Origin: Verrucomicrobiota bacterium
GTDB lineage: Bacteria > Verrucomicrobiota > Verrucomicrobiia > Limisphaerales > UBA1319
Direction: 5' to 3'
Length of the DNA stretch: 55,975 nt
NCBI GenBank assembly: GCA_022711435.1
Contig: JAKLFB010000037.1
Location: 1-55,975 of the forward strand
How positions within the stretch are numbered: position 1 is the stretch's first letter; every line of letters starts with the position of its first letter. Under the pieces are notes generated by a model, which was not told where the DNA came from, ran no database searches, and saw nothing but the letters and a program-made list of their open reading frames with translations. The position numbers and the translations under genes were made by a program. Positions 7,590-16,608 of this stretch are shown here, in pieces.

Positions 7590-8480
7590 CTACGGTCCCT
7601 GCTTGAGCCGATAGAAATTCGCCGCGCCTTCCACCGCGTTGGTCACCAACAGCCGGCTGCCGCTACGTGCCGGGCTGTTTGTCACCGCTGCCCACAACCC
7701 CATGCCGGGCAGGGAGGGCGAAGACTCGAGCAAAAACTCGGCCGGACTGGCAGGCCACGAAATCAGCACGTGCGCCGGCGGCAGCCTCTCGATGTTCAAC
7801 GCGAGAGCTTCATACTCGATGTCGTCAGCGGCTATCTGGAAATTGGCGAAGGTGACCCCAATGGCGTCACGCGTGCCGTTGTTCTGAAGCGACAGCCAGA
7901 AAGTGGCGCTGTTCGTGTTGTAGTCCCCCTCGTGAATCAGGATGTCATTCAGGTATGCCTGAACGCGAAAGCCGTTGCGGACGATTCGCATCGTGCCGCT
8001 CGTGTTTGTCATGGCGCGCACGCCGAATGCCGCGGCCGGGGGATCGGTCCAGACATGGAAATTCTGCCCCCACGCTGCTTCGTCGCTGCGGACCACACCG
8101 AAATACTGCCCGCCCAACCGGGCGTTCAGTTGAACCTGGTTTCCCGGATGGCCGTCGACGCGCGTGATGCTGGCGTTGGTAAAGTCAGCACGCGCGTCAA
8201 AGTTGCCTTGGGCCACCGCTCTCAGCTGAAGCGCCACGTACTGAAAGGCGTAGCTTCCGCCCGCTGGCTTGCTGAACCGCACCCCCTCGGTTGTCGACGT
8301 CACCGCGTAGAGAGGCTGATTGCTATCGATCATCCAGGGGATCGGATCGATCCCGTGGCGCAGATCGTCGTTGAACAGCTCAGCGCCGGCGGCCGGGAGC
8401 AGGGCCAGCGTCGCCAGCAAGACAGCACCGAGGGAAAGCTCCAGCGCCTCCTGGCGCTTGCTATGATGAATAGTCTTCAT
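7590..8480 (-). CDS. Secreted jelly-roll (concanavalin-like) protein, unknown function
   Basis: 296 residues if started at 8480; an ATG at 8498 adds six residues but lies within a few bases of a possible promoter (TTGCAC, CATAAT on the reverse strand), so 8480 is preferred. Residues 1-32 form a signal peptide (LSLGAVLLATLALLPAAGA). The middle (Trp/Phe-rich strands, TNTSGTMRIVRNGFRVQAYL, NDILIHEGDY) resembles LamG/concanavalin-like folds. The end (ISWPASPAEFLLESSPSLPG to NFYRLKQG) is a C-terminal module common in secreted Verrucomicrobiota proteins. The same plan is seen in the B12-riboswitch gene at 49803. It may bind a polymer or surface ligand; no catalytic residues were recognised. Confidence 0.7.
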   Translation of the reverse strand: MKTIHHSKRQEALELSLGAVLLATLALLPAAGAELFNDDLRHGIDPIPWMIDSNQPLYAVTSTTEGVRFSKPAGGSYAFQYVALQLRAVAQGNFDARADFTNASITRVDGHPGNQVQLNARLGGQYFGVVRSDEAAWGQNFHVWTDPPAAAFGVRAMTNTSGTMRIVRNGFRVQAYLNDILIHEGDYNTNSATFWLSLQNNGTRDAIGVTFANFQIAADDIEYEALALNIERLPPAHVLISWPASPAEFLLESSPSLPGMGLWAAVTNSPARSGSRLLVTNAVEGAANFYRLKQGP

Positions 8481-8675
8481 GGCTCTGGCTGGTTCCATAC
8501 TCCATTATGAAAACGCAGCGAGCAGTGCAAGGTTGAATTCACCCGTCAGACATCGGCCAGCTTCAGGTTTGCACTCTGCCTGCCCGCACCACGGAGCATC
8601 GCTGCCAGCAGCCGGTTTCAGAGCCGGGATGTCAGCTCAATTGTCAAATATTTAGATGCGACCCCATTGCCCCAT

Positions 8676-10007
8676 CTACGGGCCCGGGAGCGGCGATTTT
8701 CCGACGCAGAAGAGCCGCTGGTTGGTCCGGATGAACAGCTGGCCGCGCGCGACGGAGATGGTCGAGCGGATCATGTCGTCGCCGGGATCGCCCATCGGGA
8801 TCACATGGAGCACGGCGCCTCGATCCGCGTCCACGACGACGACCGTCCCATCGAAGCTCATCAGGAAGATCCGCCGGTCGGCGCCCGTGGGCGAGGCCTC
8901 GTATTTGGCGCGGCCGGGGGTTTCGATGCTCCATTTCACGCGCCCTGTCGCGGGATCGATTCGGGACAGGGCCTTGCGGACGTCGCTCAGGACGAAGAAA
9001 TCGCCCTGGTAAAAGAGCGGCGTGGGGACGTCCGAGGATACGGCGCGCTGCTGGTCGCTTTTCCAGGCGACGGCGGCATCGTCGAGCCTGCCGCGGCCGC
9101 CCGCCTTGATCGCATAGACGGGGCTGCCCTTGGGCGCGCAGGCGAGCACGAGGCCGGCGCCGGCGACCGGCGACGGCACCAGGCGCCAATGGCTGATCCG
9201 GCTGGGATTCCACGTGCCCCACCGCCATCGCTCCTGGCCGGTCGCCGGATCGTGGCCGGTCAGGCAGTCGCCGCCCGCCACAAGGATTTCGGGCGCACCG
9301 CCGTGGACCGACGGGATCGGAGTGGTGAAGGCCTCGCGGGACTCGGCGACCGCATCGGAAGGCCGGATCTGGCGCCACAGCGTCTTTCCCGTGCCGGGAT
9401 CGAGCGCCATCAGATACGACTCGTTGGGGCCGTCGGTCCGGCCGCGGCCGCTGACGGGCACGTCTCGCTGGCACACCTGGACATAGAGCCGGCCGTCGAA
9501 GAGGGCCGGCGTGCTGGAAAAGGTCCAGAGAAAGGCGAACGGCCCATAGTCGGCCTGGATGTTGCGCCCCCAGAGCTTCCGCCCCTCCATGTCGAAGGCG
9601 GCCAGGTCGCCAGTGCTGGAAAAGAAGAAGGCGCGCTGCCCGTCCGTGACGGGGGAGGAGGAGGCGAACGTGCTTCGGTTATCGCGGCGGATGCCCTCGG
9701 CGATGCGCTGCTGCCATCGCACTTGGCCGGTCCGCCGATCCAGGCACATCGCCAAGATGCCCTGACTGGCGAGATCAGTCGATGACACCAGCACATGGTC
9801 GCCCCACACAATGGGCGTGGCGGCGCCGGGGCCGGGCATGGGCACGCTCCATGCCAGCCCCTCCGTCTTGGACCACACGGCCGGCAGGCCGGTCTCCGGG
9901 GAGGATCCGTTGAAGTCCGGTCCCCGCCACTGCGGCCAGTCCGCCGCGGGCAATTCCGCCGAAACAGCCCATCCGATCAGGGCCGTCAACATCCATGGCA
10001 TTCGCAT
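8676..10007 (-). CDS. PQQ-like beta-propeller repeat protein, exported
   Basis: 443 residues with a short signal peptide (MLTALIGWAVSAELPAA, cut near AAD). The start of the mature protein, DWPQWRGPDFNGSSPETGLP, and the recurring blades (W-x-A/V-P-x-G-x-G, LDRRTGQVRWQQRI, LDPGTGKTLWRQI, GHDPATGQERWRW, IDPATGRVKWSIE) identify a pyrroloquinoline-quinone-type seven- or eight-bladed propeller. Such WPQWRGP proteins are abundant in Planctomycetes and Verrucomicrobiota, where most lack a known substrate. Dehydrogenase active-site residues are not evident, so it is more likely a structural or binding propeller than a quinoprotein enzyme. It is transcribed away from the RND operon, and the 148-bp spacer must hold both promoters. 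Confidence 0.85.
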   Translation of the reverse strand: MRMPWMLTALIGWAVSAELPAADWPQWRGPDFNGSSPETGLPAVWSKTEGLAWSVPMPGPGAATPIVWGDHVLVSSTDLASQGILAMCLDRRTGQVRWQQRIAEGIRRDNRSTFASSSPVTDGQRAFFFSSTGDLAAFDMEGRKLWGRNIQADYGPFAFLWTFSSTPALFDGRLYVQVCQRDVPVSGRGRTDGPNESYLMALDPGTGKTLWRQIRPSDAVAESREAFTTPIPSVHGGAPEILVAGGDCLTGHDPATGQERWRWGTWNPSRISHWRLVPSPVAGAGLVLACAPKGSPVYAIKAGGRGRLDDAAVAWKSDQQRAVSSDVPTPLFYQGDFFVLSDVRKALSRIDPATGRVKWSIETPGRAKYEASPTGADRRIFLMSFDGTVVVVDADRGAVLHVIPMGDPGDDMIRSTISVARGQLFIRTNQRLFCVGKSPLPGP

Positions 10008-10155
10008 GCTCCGAATTTGGCCTCCGGCGGCGATTTTGCAATCGCGGCTTGCGGTTTTTTTTCGTGGATCATGGAAAATTCATTGAATCGGGCCGGGGCC
10101 TGCGGCTAGATACCTGCATCCCGAGTCGGGATTCCGGCCGGTTGCTGAGCTGACA

Positions 10156-11412
10156 ATGCCGAACTTATCGTCCATTTCTCGATCGAGCAGCAAGCGGGCA
10201 TGGATTGCCTGCGGGCAATGGATCGCGCTGGCGGGGTGGATCGCGCTGGCGGGCACCGGCTGCGGATCGAAGTCCGCGGCCAGCGGGGTGGGCGGTCGTG
10301 GCGCCCGAGCCAACGCGGCTGCCCGGGTTGTGCGGATGGCCCCGGCGGAGGCGCGGACGATCGATCGGAGCATCCCGGCGCTGGGCTCGCTGGCGGCATG
10401 GGATTGGGCCACGCTGAGCACGAAAGTGGCGGGCCGTCTCGAGGCGGTCGAGGTGGATCGGGGCACGCCGGTCGCTCGGGGCCAGGTCCTGGCCCGGATC
10501 GAGCCGCGCGATTACGAGCTGCGGCTCGACCAAGCCAAGGCAGCCCTCCAGCAGGCCGAAGCCCGCCTCGGATTGACCGCCGGCGCGCCCACGGACCAGT
10601 TCGATCCCAACCAGGTCAGCAGCGTCAAGCAGGCGTCTGCGGTCCTCGAAGAATCCGCGGCCAACCATGCCCGCGTGACCCAGCTCGCTTCGCAGGGGAT
10701 CATCTCCTTGGCGGATGTGGACTCGGCCGCCGCCGCGCTGAAGGTGGCCCAGAACCGCTATCAGACTGCGGTCGAGGACGTTCGCGATCGGCTGGCCGTT
10801 TTGGCTCAGCGCCGGGTCGAGTGCGAGATCGCCCGGCAGCAGCTGGCGGACACGGTGATCGCCGCCCCCTTTGACGGGACGATCCAGGAGCGCCTGATCA
10901 GCCCGGGGGAGTACCTCCCTGCCGGCGCCGCGGTGGTGACCCTGGTGCGCCTGGATCCCCTTCGGCTTCGCCTCGAGGTGTCCGAGCGCGAGGCGCCTCG
11001 GATCGCGCTTGGCCAGACGGTCCGCCTCATGGTCGAGGGGGACACCAACCGCCCGACCGGCCGTCTCACGCGGGCCAGCCCCGCCCTGCTCGAAGACACG
11101 CGGATGCTGGTCGTCGAGGCCGATGTGCCCAACCCGGCCGGCCGGCTCCATCCCGGCATGTTCGTGCGCGGCGAGATCGTGGTCCAGACCGAGCTTCCGG
11201 TTGTAACCGTTCCCGACCTTGCAGTCGCCACGTTCGCCGGGCTGGAGAAGGTCTTTGGCATCGGCGAAGGCCGCGCTGTCGAGAAGCGCGTGGTCACCGG
11301 GGACCGCGGGGACGGGTGGGTGGAGATCCGGGAGGGCTTGGCGGCCGGGGAGATGGTCGTCTTGAGCCCTGGCAACCTTCTGGACGGGCAGCTGCTGGAG
11401 GTCGAGCCATGA
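10156..11412 (+). CDS. RND efflux periplasmic adaptor (membrane fusion protein)
   Basis: 418 residues. The N terminus has a membrane segment and a lipobox-like LAGTGC (Cys 36), suggesting anchoring in the inner membrane. The order is typical of AcrA/MdtA-type adaptors: beta-barrel/lipoyl start (AGRLEAVEVDRGTPVARGQV), alpha hairpin about residues 120-235, lipoyl return TVIAAPFDGTIQERLISPGE, beta-barrel, and a membrane-proximal end (VVTVPDLAVATF to LSPGNLLDGQ). It links an RND pump to an outer membrane channel. The pump gene starts 158 bp downstream. No TolC-type gene is in the window, so the channel must be encoded elsewhere. Confidence 0.9.
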   Translation: MPNLSSISRSSSKRAWIACGQWIALAGWIALAGTGCGSKSAASGVGGRGARANAAARVVRMAPAEARTIDRSIPALGSLAAWDWATLSTKVAGRLEAVEVDRGTPVARGQVLARIEPRDYELRLDQAKAALQQAEARLGLTAGAPTDQFDPNQVSSVKQASAVLEESAANHARVTQLASQGIISLADVDSAAAALKVAQNRYQTAVEDVRDRLAVLAQRRVECEIARQQLADTVIAAPFDGTIQERLISPGEYLPAGAAVVTLVRLDPLRLRLEVSEREAPRIALGQTVRLMVEGDTNRPTGRLTRASPALLEDTRMLVVEADVPNPAGRLHPGMFVRGEIVVQTELPVVTVPDLAVATFAGLEKVFGIGEGRAVEKRVVTGDRGDGWVEIREGLAAGEMVVLSPGNLLDGQLLEVEP

Positions 11413-11570
11413 ACGGGGCAGCGAGCCGGCTGCGCCCGCGGCCGCCGAGCGAGGGCAGCCGCCGCAGGAGCAGCGGGGCGTCGGCGGCGGGCTCGCCATC
11501 TTCCGCCGCCTTGCGTCGGCGTCGGCGGTGTGGGGGCTGGGCGGAAGGCAGCCGCGCGCGCCGTTGAGCC

Positions 11571-14500
11571 ATGCAAGCCCTCGCCGCCATCTGCATTCGC
11601 CGGCCGGTGTTCGCCTCGATGCTGATCCTGACCCTGGTGGTGATCGGCGCGACGGGCTACCTGAAGCTGGGTGTGGATCGCTTTCCCTCGGTGGATCTGC
11701 CGACGGTTCGAGTGCTCACCCGCCTGCCGGGCGCTGCGCCGACCGAGGCCGAGTCCCAGGTTTCCCAGCCGATCGAGGAGGCGGTCAACACGGTCGAGGG
11801 CATCCAGGAGCTCCGATCGATCAGCGGCGCTGGATCCTCCTTTGTCATGGTGACGTTCGACCTGGACCGCGACGTGGACGCGGCGGCTCAGGACGTTCGG
11901 GACCGCGTTTCGAGCGCGCTGAACGACCTGCCCCGAGAGGCCGACCCCCCGATCGTGGCCAAGGCGAACAACGATCTCTCGCCCGTGCTCACCCTGACGC
12001 TGGCTGGGAACCGGCCGTTGCGGGAGCTGACGGAGCTGGCCGACAAGATTGTCAAGGTCCAGCTCGAGCGGTCGAGCGGGGTGGCGGAAGTGGAGGTTGT
12101 GGGGGGCCTCGAGCGGGCGATCAACATCTGGATCGACGCCGATCGCCTGGCGGCCTACCAGCTGTCGATCAACGCCGTTCAGGAAGCCATCGGGCGCCAG
12201 AACGCCGACGTGCCCGGGGGAAACCTGACCGGCCCGATCCGCGAATATGCGGTCCGGACCCCGGGCCGGCTGACCGATCCGGCGGCGTTCAACGACCTGG
12301 TGGTGGCGACCCGCAAGGGGCGGCCCATCCGGATCCGCGACCTGGGCTGGGCCGAAGACGGCACCAAAGAGCAGCGGTCGATCGCCCGGCTCGACGGCGT
12401 GCCGACGGTGTCCCTGGATGTCCGACGCCAATCGGACGCGAACACCGTGGCGGTGATCGAGGGGATCAAGGCCAAGCTGGCGGATGTGCGCGCGCTGCTG
12501 CCGGCGGATGTCCGGATCGAGGTGATAGCGGACCAGTCCCGCTACATCTACGAGGCGCTGCATGAGATCCACCGGCACCTGGTTCTGGGCAGCATCCTGG
12601 CCTGCTGCGTCGTGCTGCTGTTCATGCGCAACTGGCGCGCCATGGTGATCGCGGGCATCGCCATCCCCGTGTCCGTGATCTCGACGTTCGGGATGATGTG
12701 GGCCCTCCAGTTCACGCTCAACAGCGTGACCATGCTCGCCTTGGTCCTCATGGTGGGCATTGTCATCGACGACGCCATCGTCGTCCTCGAGAACACGTTC
12801 CGATTCGTCGAGGAGAAGCGCCTGCCGCCCATGGTGGCCGCGCGGGAGGCCACGGCCGAGATCGCGCTGGCCGTCATGGCCACCACCTTCAGCCTGGTCG
12901 TCATCTTCGTGCCGGTCTCGTTCATGTCGAGCGTGTCGGGCCGGTTTCTTTTTCAGTTTGGCCTGACGGCGGCGGTGGCGGTCCTGGTGAGCCTGCTGGT
13001 GTCGTTCACGCTGACGCCGATGATGAGCGCCCGGCTGCTGCGATCGCCGGCGTCGCCATCGGGGGGGGCGGATGCGCCCCGGTCCCGGCAGGGATTTTAC
13101 GCCCGGATCGATCGGTTCTACCACCGTCTGCTCGAGCGCGCCCTGCGGCATCGATTCCTGGTTGTTGCAGGGGCCGCCGCCATCCTCCTGACCTCCATCC
13201 CCCTCTACCACCAGGTCCGGCAGGAATACATCCCCAGCAACACCGACGAGGGCGAGTTCGATCTGCGCGTCACCGCGCCCGAGGGCAGCAGCCTGGCCGC
13301 CATGATCCCCGTCATGGAGCAGATCGAGTCCGATCTCCGAACCGTCCGCGGCGTTCGGATGGTCCTGTCCAGCGCGGGCAGCGGCGGCATGATGGGCGGC
13401 GTGAACAGCGCCCGGTTTTACATCCGGCTGGCGCCCCATTCCGAGAGGGTCTTCTCCTGGCGGCGCCTGGCGCAATGGCCGCCCTGGAAAGCCTGGCAGG
13501 GCAACTACTCTCAGCGGGACGTCATGCAGGACATCCGGCGGAGCCTGGCCAAATACCCTCACCTTCGCCCCTCGCTGCGGAACCTGCAGACCTTCTACAT
13601 CGGGGGCCCGAATTCGGACATCGATTTCGCCCTGCTGGGGCCGGATCTCGAGGCGCTGGGCGCGTATGCGGAGCAGCTGCGCCTGCGTGCGCCGGAGCTG
13701 GGCCTGCTCGATGCCGACACCACGCTCAAGCTCGACAAGCCCGAGCTCCGGATCGAGATTGACCGGGAGCGGGCCGCCCGGCTGGGGGTGGACACCTCGC
13801 ACATCGCCAGCGCCCTGCGCCTCATGGTGGGCGGCGACCAGGAGGTGTCGCGCTTCCGCGACGAATCGGTCAACGACGATTACGACGTGCAGCTGCGGCT
13901 GGCGGAGGCCGACCGGAGCGATCCGGCAACCCTGGCCCGGCTCTACGTGCCCCGGCGGGACGGCGGGCTGGCCCGGCTCGACAACCTCGTCCAAGTGCGG
14001 CCCACGCAGACCGCCTCGCGCATCGACCGGCTCGACCGGCAGCGGCAGGTCAGCCTGCGCGCCGCGATCGCCCCCGGCTACGCCCTGGCCGACCGCCTCG
14101 CCGCCCTTCGCAAGACCGTCGAGGAGATGCGCCTGCCGCTCGGCTACAGCACGCGCGTCTCCGGCCGGGCCCGCGAAATGGAGAGCACGTTCCGCGAGTT
14201 CCTGGGCGCGTTCCTGCTCTCGGTGATCCTGATGTACATCATCCTGGCGTCGCAGTTCGAAAGCCTGTCCCATCCGTTCACCATCCTCCTCTCGCTGCCC
14301 CTGTCGCTGCCGTTCGCCCTGCTGACGCTCTGGCTTGCGGGGCAGACCGTCAATCTCTACTCCGCCCTTGGCATTCTCGTCCTGTTTGGCGTCGTCAAGA
14401 AGAACGCGATCCTCCAGGTCGATCACACCAGCAAGCTGCGAGCCGGGGGGCTGGATCGGCACACGGCCATCCTCCGGGCCAACCGGGATCGGCTCCGGCC

Positions 14501-14777
14501 GATCCTGATGACCACGATGACGCTGGTGGCGGGGATGCTGCCCCTGGCGCTGGGCACGGGCCCTGGCGCCGAGGAGCGCCGCGCCACCGCCCTGGTCGTC
14601 ATCGGCGGCCAATCCCTCTGCCTGCTGCTGACCCTGATTGTGACGCCCGTGGCCTACACGTGCGTCGACGACATCGGCGGGTGGATCCACCGGCATTTCC
14701 GGAGGGGCCTCGGCCATCCCGAGCCGATCGAGGCCGGGCCTGCGCCGCAGCCCGCGGCGCCCTCGGCCGGTCAGTGA
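11571..14777 (+). CDS. RND multidrug efflux transporter, HAE1/AcrB type
   Basis: 1068 residues, the usual size for an AcrB/MdtB-type proton antiporter with 12 membrane helices and two large periplasmic loops. Residues near the start (CIRRPVFASMLILTLVVIGA) are TM1. TM4 carries the proton-relay pair in GIVIDDAIVVLENTFR, and the TM10 lysine is in FGVVKKNAILQVDHT. The ALNDLPREADPPIV and GGLERAINIWIDADRL stretches match porter-domain motifs. It works with the upstream adaptor. The 158-bp spacer contains a GC-rich low-complexity frame that I do not regard as a gene. Its stop overlaps the stop of the convergent sigma-54 regulator by 7 bp. The substrate cannot be told from sequence. Confidence 0.93.
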   Translation: MQALAAICIRRPVFASMLILTLVVIGATGYLKLGVDRFPSVDLPTVRVLTRLPGAAPTEAESQVSQPIEEAVNTVEGIQELRSISGAGSSFVMVTFDLDRDVDAAAQDVRDRVSSALNDLPREADPPIVAKANNDLSPVLTLTLAGNRPLRELTELADKIVKVQLERSSGVAEVEVVGGLERAINIWIDADRLAAYQLSINAVQEAIGRQNADVPGGNLTGPIREYAVRTPGRLTDPAAFNDLVVATRKGRPIRIRDLGWAEDGTKEQRSIARLDGVPTVSLDVRRQSDANTVAVIEGIKAKLADVRALLPADVRIEVIADQSRYIYEALHEIHRHLVLGSILACCVVLLFMRNWRAMVIAGIAIPVSVISTFGMMWALQFTLNSVTMLALVLMVGIVIDDAIVVLENTFRFVEEKRLPPMVAAREATAEIALAVMATTFSLVVIFVPVSFMSSVSGRFLFQFGLTAAVAVLVSLLVSFTLTPMMSARLLRSPASPSGGADAPRSRQGFYARIDRFYHRLLERALRHRFLVVAGAAAILLTSIPLYHQVRQEYIPSNTDEGEFDLRVTAPEGSSLAAMIPVMEQIESDLRTVRGVRMVLSSAGSGGMMGGVNSARFYIRLAPHSERVFSWRRLAQWPPWKAWQGNYSQRDVMQDIRRSLAKYPHLRPSLRNLQTFYIGGPNSDIDFALLGPDLEALGAYAEQLRLRAPELGLLDADTTLKLDKPELRIEIDRERAARLGVDTSHIASALRLMVGGDQEVSRFRDESVNDDYDVQLRLAEADRSDPATLARLYVPRRDGGLARLDNLVQVRPTQTASRIDRLDRQRQVSLRAAIAPGYALADRLAALRKTVEEMRLPLGYSTRVSGRAREMESTFREFLGAFLLSVILMYIILASQFESLSHPFTILLSLPLSLPFALLTLWLAGQTVNLYSALGILVLFGVVKKNAILQVDHTSKLRAGGLDRHTAILRANRDRLRPILMTTMTLVAGMLPLALGTGPGAEERRATALVVIGGQSLCLLLTLIVTPVAYTCVDDIGGWIHRHFRRGLGHPEPIEAGPAPQPAAPSAGQ

Positions 14778-16468
14778 GGGTTCCGGAGGAGGTGGTTCTC
14801 CTCGGCGAACAGGGCGGAGAGAGCGGCCTCGAACGCCCGCTTCAGCTCGTCGATCGGATACCGTTGGATGGCCTCCGGGCCTGCGGCCAGGGCGCCCATG
14901 AACTGGCGCAGGTTCTTCTTGAGATCGATCACGGCATTGAAGGCTGTCTCCGCATGAAACAGGAGCGGCTGGCGCAGGTTCAGATCCAGGTCATCGTACA
15001 AACCTTGATGGAGCTGGGCGTGGATCGATCGCGCGGTTTCCAGGTCCGTGCGGTTCTCGACCACAACGCCCCGGAGGGCGATCTTGCAGGCGCGGATGAT
15101 GCCCCCGACGCGGATCAGGTGGCGGAGGCAGTCCAGCCGGAAGGTGGCGAAGGAATCGACGGACGGCTCGGGCGAGGAGAGCGTGGCGCGCCCCCCGGTC
15201 AGGTAGAGGACCTGGCGGACGTCCTCGCGTCGGAGCGGCCGGCCGCCGTACTCGCGCCACAGGAGGTTCAGGGTGCCATCGAGCTCGCGGACATTGCCGG
15301 GCCAGCTGTGAAGCCGAAGCTCCTCGAGGACGTCGTCCGGCAGCTCCGGCGCCACGTTCGAGGTCCGCCGCTTCCAGAGCTCTCGCGCCACCAGCGGGAT
15401 GTCCTCCTTGTGATCCCGAAGCGCTGGCGTCAGGATAAACACGCAGTCCTGCCGCAGCCGCTCATAGAGATCCCGGCGGAACAGGTTCCGTTCCACCATC
15501 CGGTCCAGGTTCTGGTTCGATGCGGCGATGATCCGGCCTCGGAACTCGATCTCCTCGGTCGCGCCGACCGGGCGGATGCGCTTCTCCTCGATCAGCCGCC
15601 GCAGCTTGCCTTGCCCTTCCCATGTCAGGTCCTGGATCTCGTTCAGCAGCAGCGTCCCCCCGTGCGCGGTCTGGAACAGGCCCGGCTTGCTCGAATCCGC
15701 CCCGCTGAACGAGCCCTTCAAATGCCCGAACAGCTCCGACTCGAACAGGTTGGGCGGCACGGTGTGCACGTCCACCTTGACGAAGGGCGGGCGCCGGGGC
15801 TGTGCGCCCTGGGCCGCCGGCGGCAGGCGGGTGTAGTCGTGGATGGCGCGCGCAGCCAGGTCCTTGCCTGTCCCGGTGGGCCCGACGATCAGGACCGTGA
15901 TCTCCGGCATGCTGGCGGCCCGCATGATGAGCTGTCGAACCCGCTGGACATCCGGGGCATGCCCGAGGAACAGCCGCTCCAGCTCCGGGGGCACGAGGAC
16001 CTGCTCGGCGGGCTCCCACCCCGCCGCGCGCGCGGCAGGGATCGAGGCCGCCGGCGCCTCCGGCGCCACGCCCGCCCCCTGTGCCAGTCGCTCGAACACC
16101 CGCGCGGGCACCGCCACCAGGAATGTCGATCGAGCCTCGCTGGCCACCAGGTTGCGCAGCAGCGCCGTCAGGCTCTTCCGCGCGGATCGCTCGGACGCGT
16201 AGGGCGCCACGACTCCGAACACCTCGGCCCCGCGCGCCGCCCGCCCGATGAGCACCTGGGACAATGACCGCCGGGGATGCTTGCAGGTCTCCAGCCACCG
16301 CACCTGGGGGAACCGCTGCCGGATCTCGTCCACCAGCGCGTCCGGCACCGCCAAAACCGAGGATGCCGCGCCGGGCGGCAGCGCGGACGGCTGCCCGCAC
16401 GCGCACTCGAGGTCGGTCTGCCAACCCATCAGCCGATTGTTGCGCAGCTCATGTCTCACCACCTTCAT
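14771..16468 (-). CDS. Sigma-54-dependent AAA+ activator with unusual N and C termini
   Basis: 565 residues if started at ATG 16468; in-frame ATGs at 16486, 16492 and 16504 are possible but lie in or beyond a palindrome. The central AAA+ domain is clear: Walker A GPTGTGKD, the sigma-54 contact loop as ELFGHLKGSFSGA (GSFSGA instead of GAFTGA), Walker B GGTLLLNEIQDL, then RRDLYERLRQDCVFILTPAL and the WPGNVREL sensor II motif. The first about 190 residues match no receiver, GAF or PAS domain that I recognise. The C terminus (about 130 residues) lacks the usual Fis-type HTH. The divergent TPR-AAA+ gene has a sigma-54 promoter, so it is the likely target. Confidence 0.88.
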   Translation of the reverse strand: MKVVRHELRNNRLMGWQTDLECACGQPSALPPGAASSVLAVPDALVDEIRQRFPQVRWLETCKHPRRSLSQVLIGRAARGAEVFGVVAPYASERSARKSLTALLRNLVASEARSTFLVAVPARVFERLAQGAGVAPEAPAASIPAARAAGWEPAEQVLVPPELERLFLGHAPDVQRVRQLIMRAASMPEITVLIVGPTGTGKDLAARAIHDYTRLPPAAQGAQPRRPPFVKVDVHTVPPNLFESELFGHLKGSFSGADSSKPGLFQTAHGGTLLLNEIQDLTWEGQGKLRRLIEEKRIRPVGATEEIEFRGRIIAASNQNLDRMVERNLFRRDLYERLRQDCVFILTPALRDHKEDIPLVARELWKRRTSNVAPELPDDVLEELRLHSWPGNVRELDGTLNLLWREYGGRPLRREDVRQVLYLTGGRATLSSPEPSVDSFATFRLDCLRHLIRVGGIIRACKIALRGVVVENRTDLETARSIHAQLHQGLYDDLDLNLRQPLLFHAETAFNAVIDLKKNLRQFMGALAAGPEAIQRYPIDELKRAFEAALSALFAEENHLLRNPH

Positions 16469-16476
16469 GGCCGGAT

Positions 16477-16498
16477 CATTCAACATATACATTGAATG
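16477..16498. promoter_or_regulatory. Palindrome between activator and sigma-54 promoter
   Basis: CATTCAA (16477-16483) and TTGAATG (16492-16498) form a perfect 7-bp dyad around an 8-bp AT-rich spacer. The centre lies about 53 bp upstream of the transcription start predicted from the -24/-12 promoter, and just upstream of the preferred start of the divergent regulator. It could serve as an enhancer-type site for activation and autoregulation; the binding protein is unknown because the regulator lacks a recognisable HTH. Confidence 0.5.
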
Positions 16499-16514
16499 AC
16501 CCATGCGAATCAAC

Positions 16515-16530
16515 TGGAACGGTTCTTGCC
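16515..16530 (+). promoter_or_regulatory. Sigma-54 (-24/-12) promoter of the TPR-AAA+ gene
   Basis: TGGAAC (16515-16520), 5 bp, TTGCC (16526-16530). This matches the consensus TGGCAC-N5-TTGCW with invariant GG and GC at the right spacing. The predicted start is near 16541, giving a leader of about 70 bases before the gene. A sigma-54 activator is encoded divergently 47 bp away, which strongly supports the call. Confidence 0.75.
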
Positions 16531-16608
16531 TCCGATGGGAACCGCGGCGAGTGCCGCGCCCGGACCAAGGATGGTTCGGGCGCGATCGCACGAACCGATC
16601 GAAAGGCG

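Noticed and set aside
10078..10088. ATTCATTGAAT palindrome upstream of the RND adaptor, sharing CATTGAAT with the sigma-54 region dyad
   Set aside because: An 8-bp match is weak, the spacing is different, and there is no -24/-12 promoter next to it.
11409..11567. 52-codon frame between the RND adaptor and pump genes, overlapping the adaptor stop
   Set aside because: Low-complexity Arg/Ser/Ala peptide in a GC-rich spacer without a family match. Translation coupling is conceivable but not supported.
10806..14717. 1303-codon open frame antisense to the RND operon
   Set aside because: It mirrors the codon pattern of the GC-rich pump gene, is very rich in Arg, Gly, His and Gln, and has no domain. 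The sense strand encodes a full AcrB-type pump.
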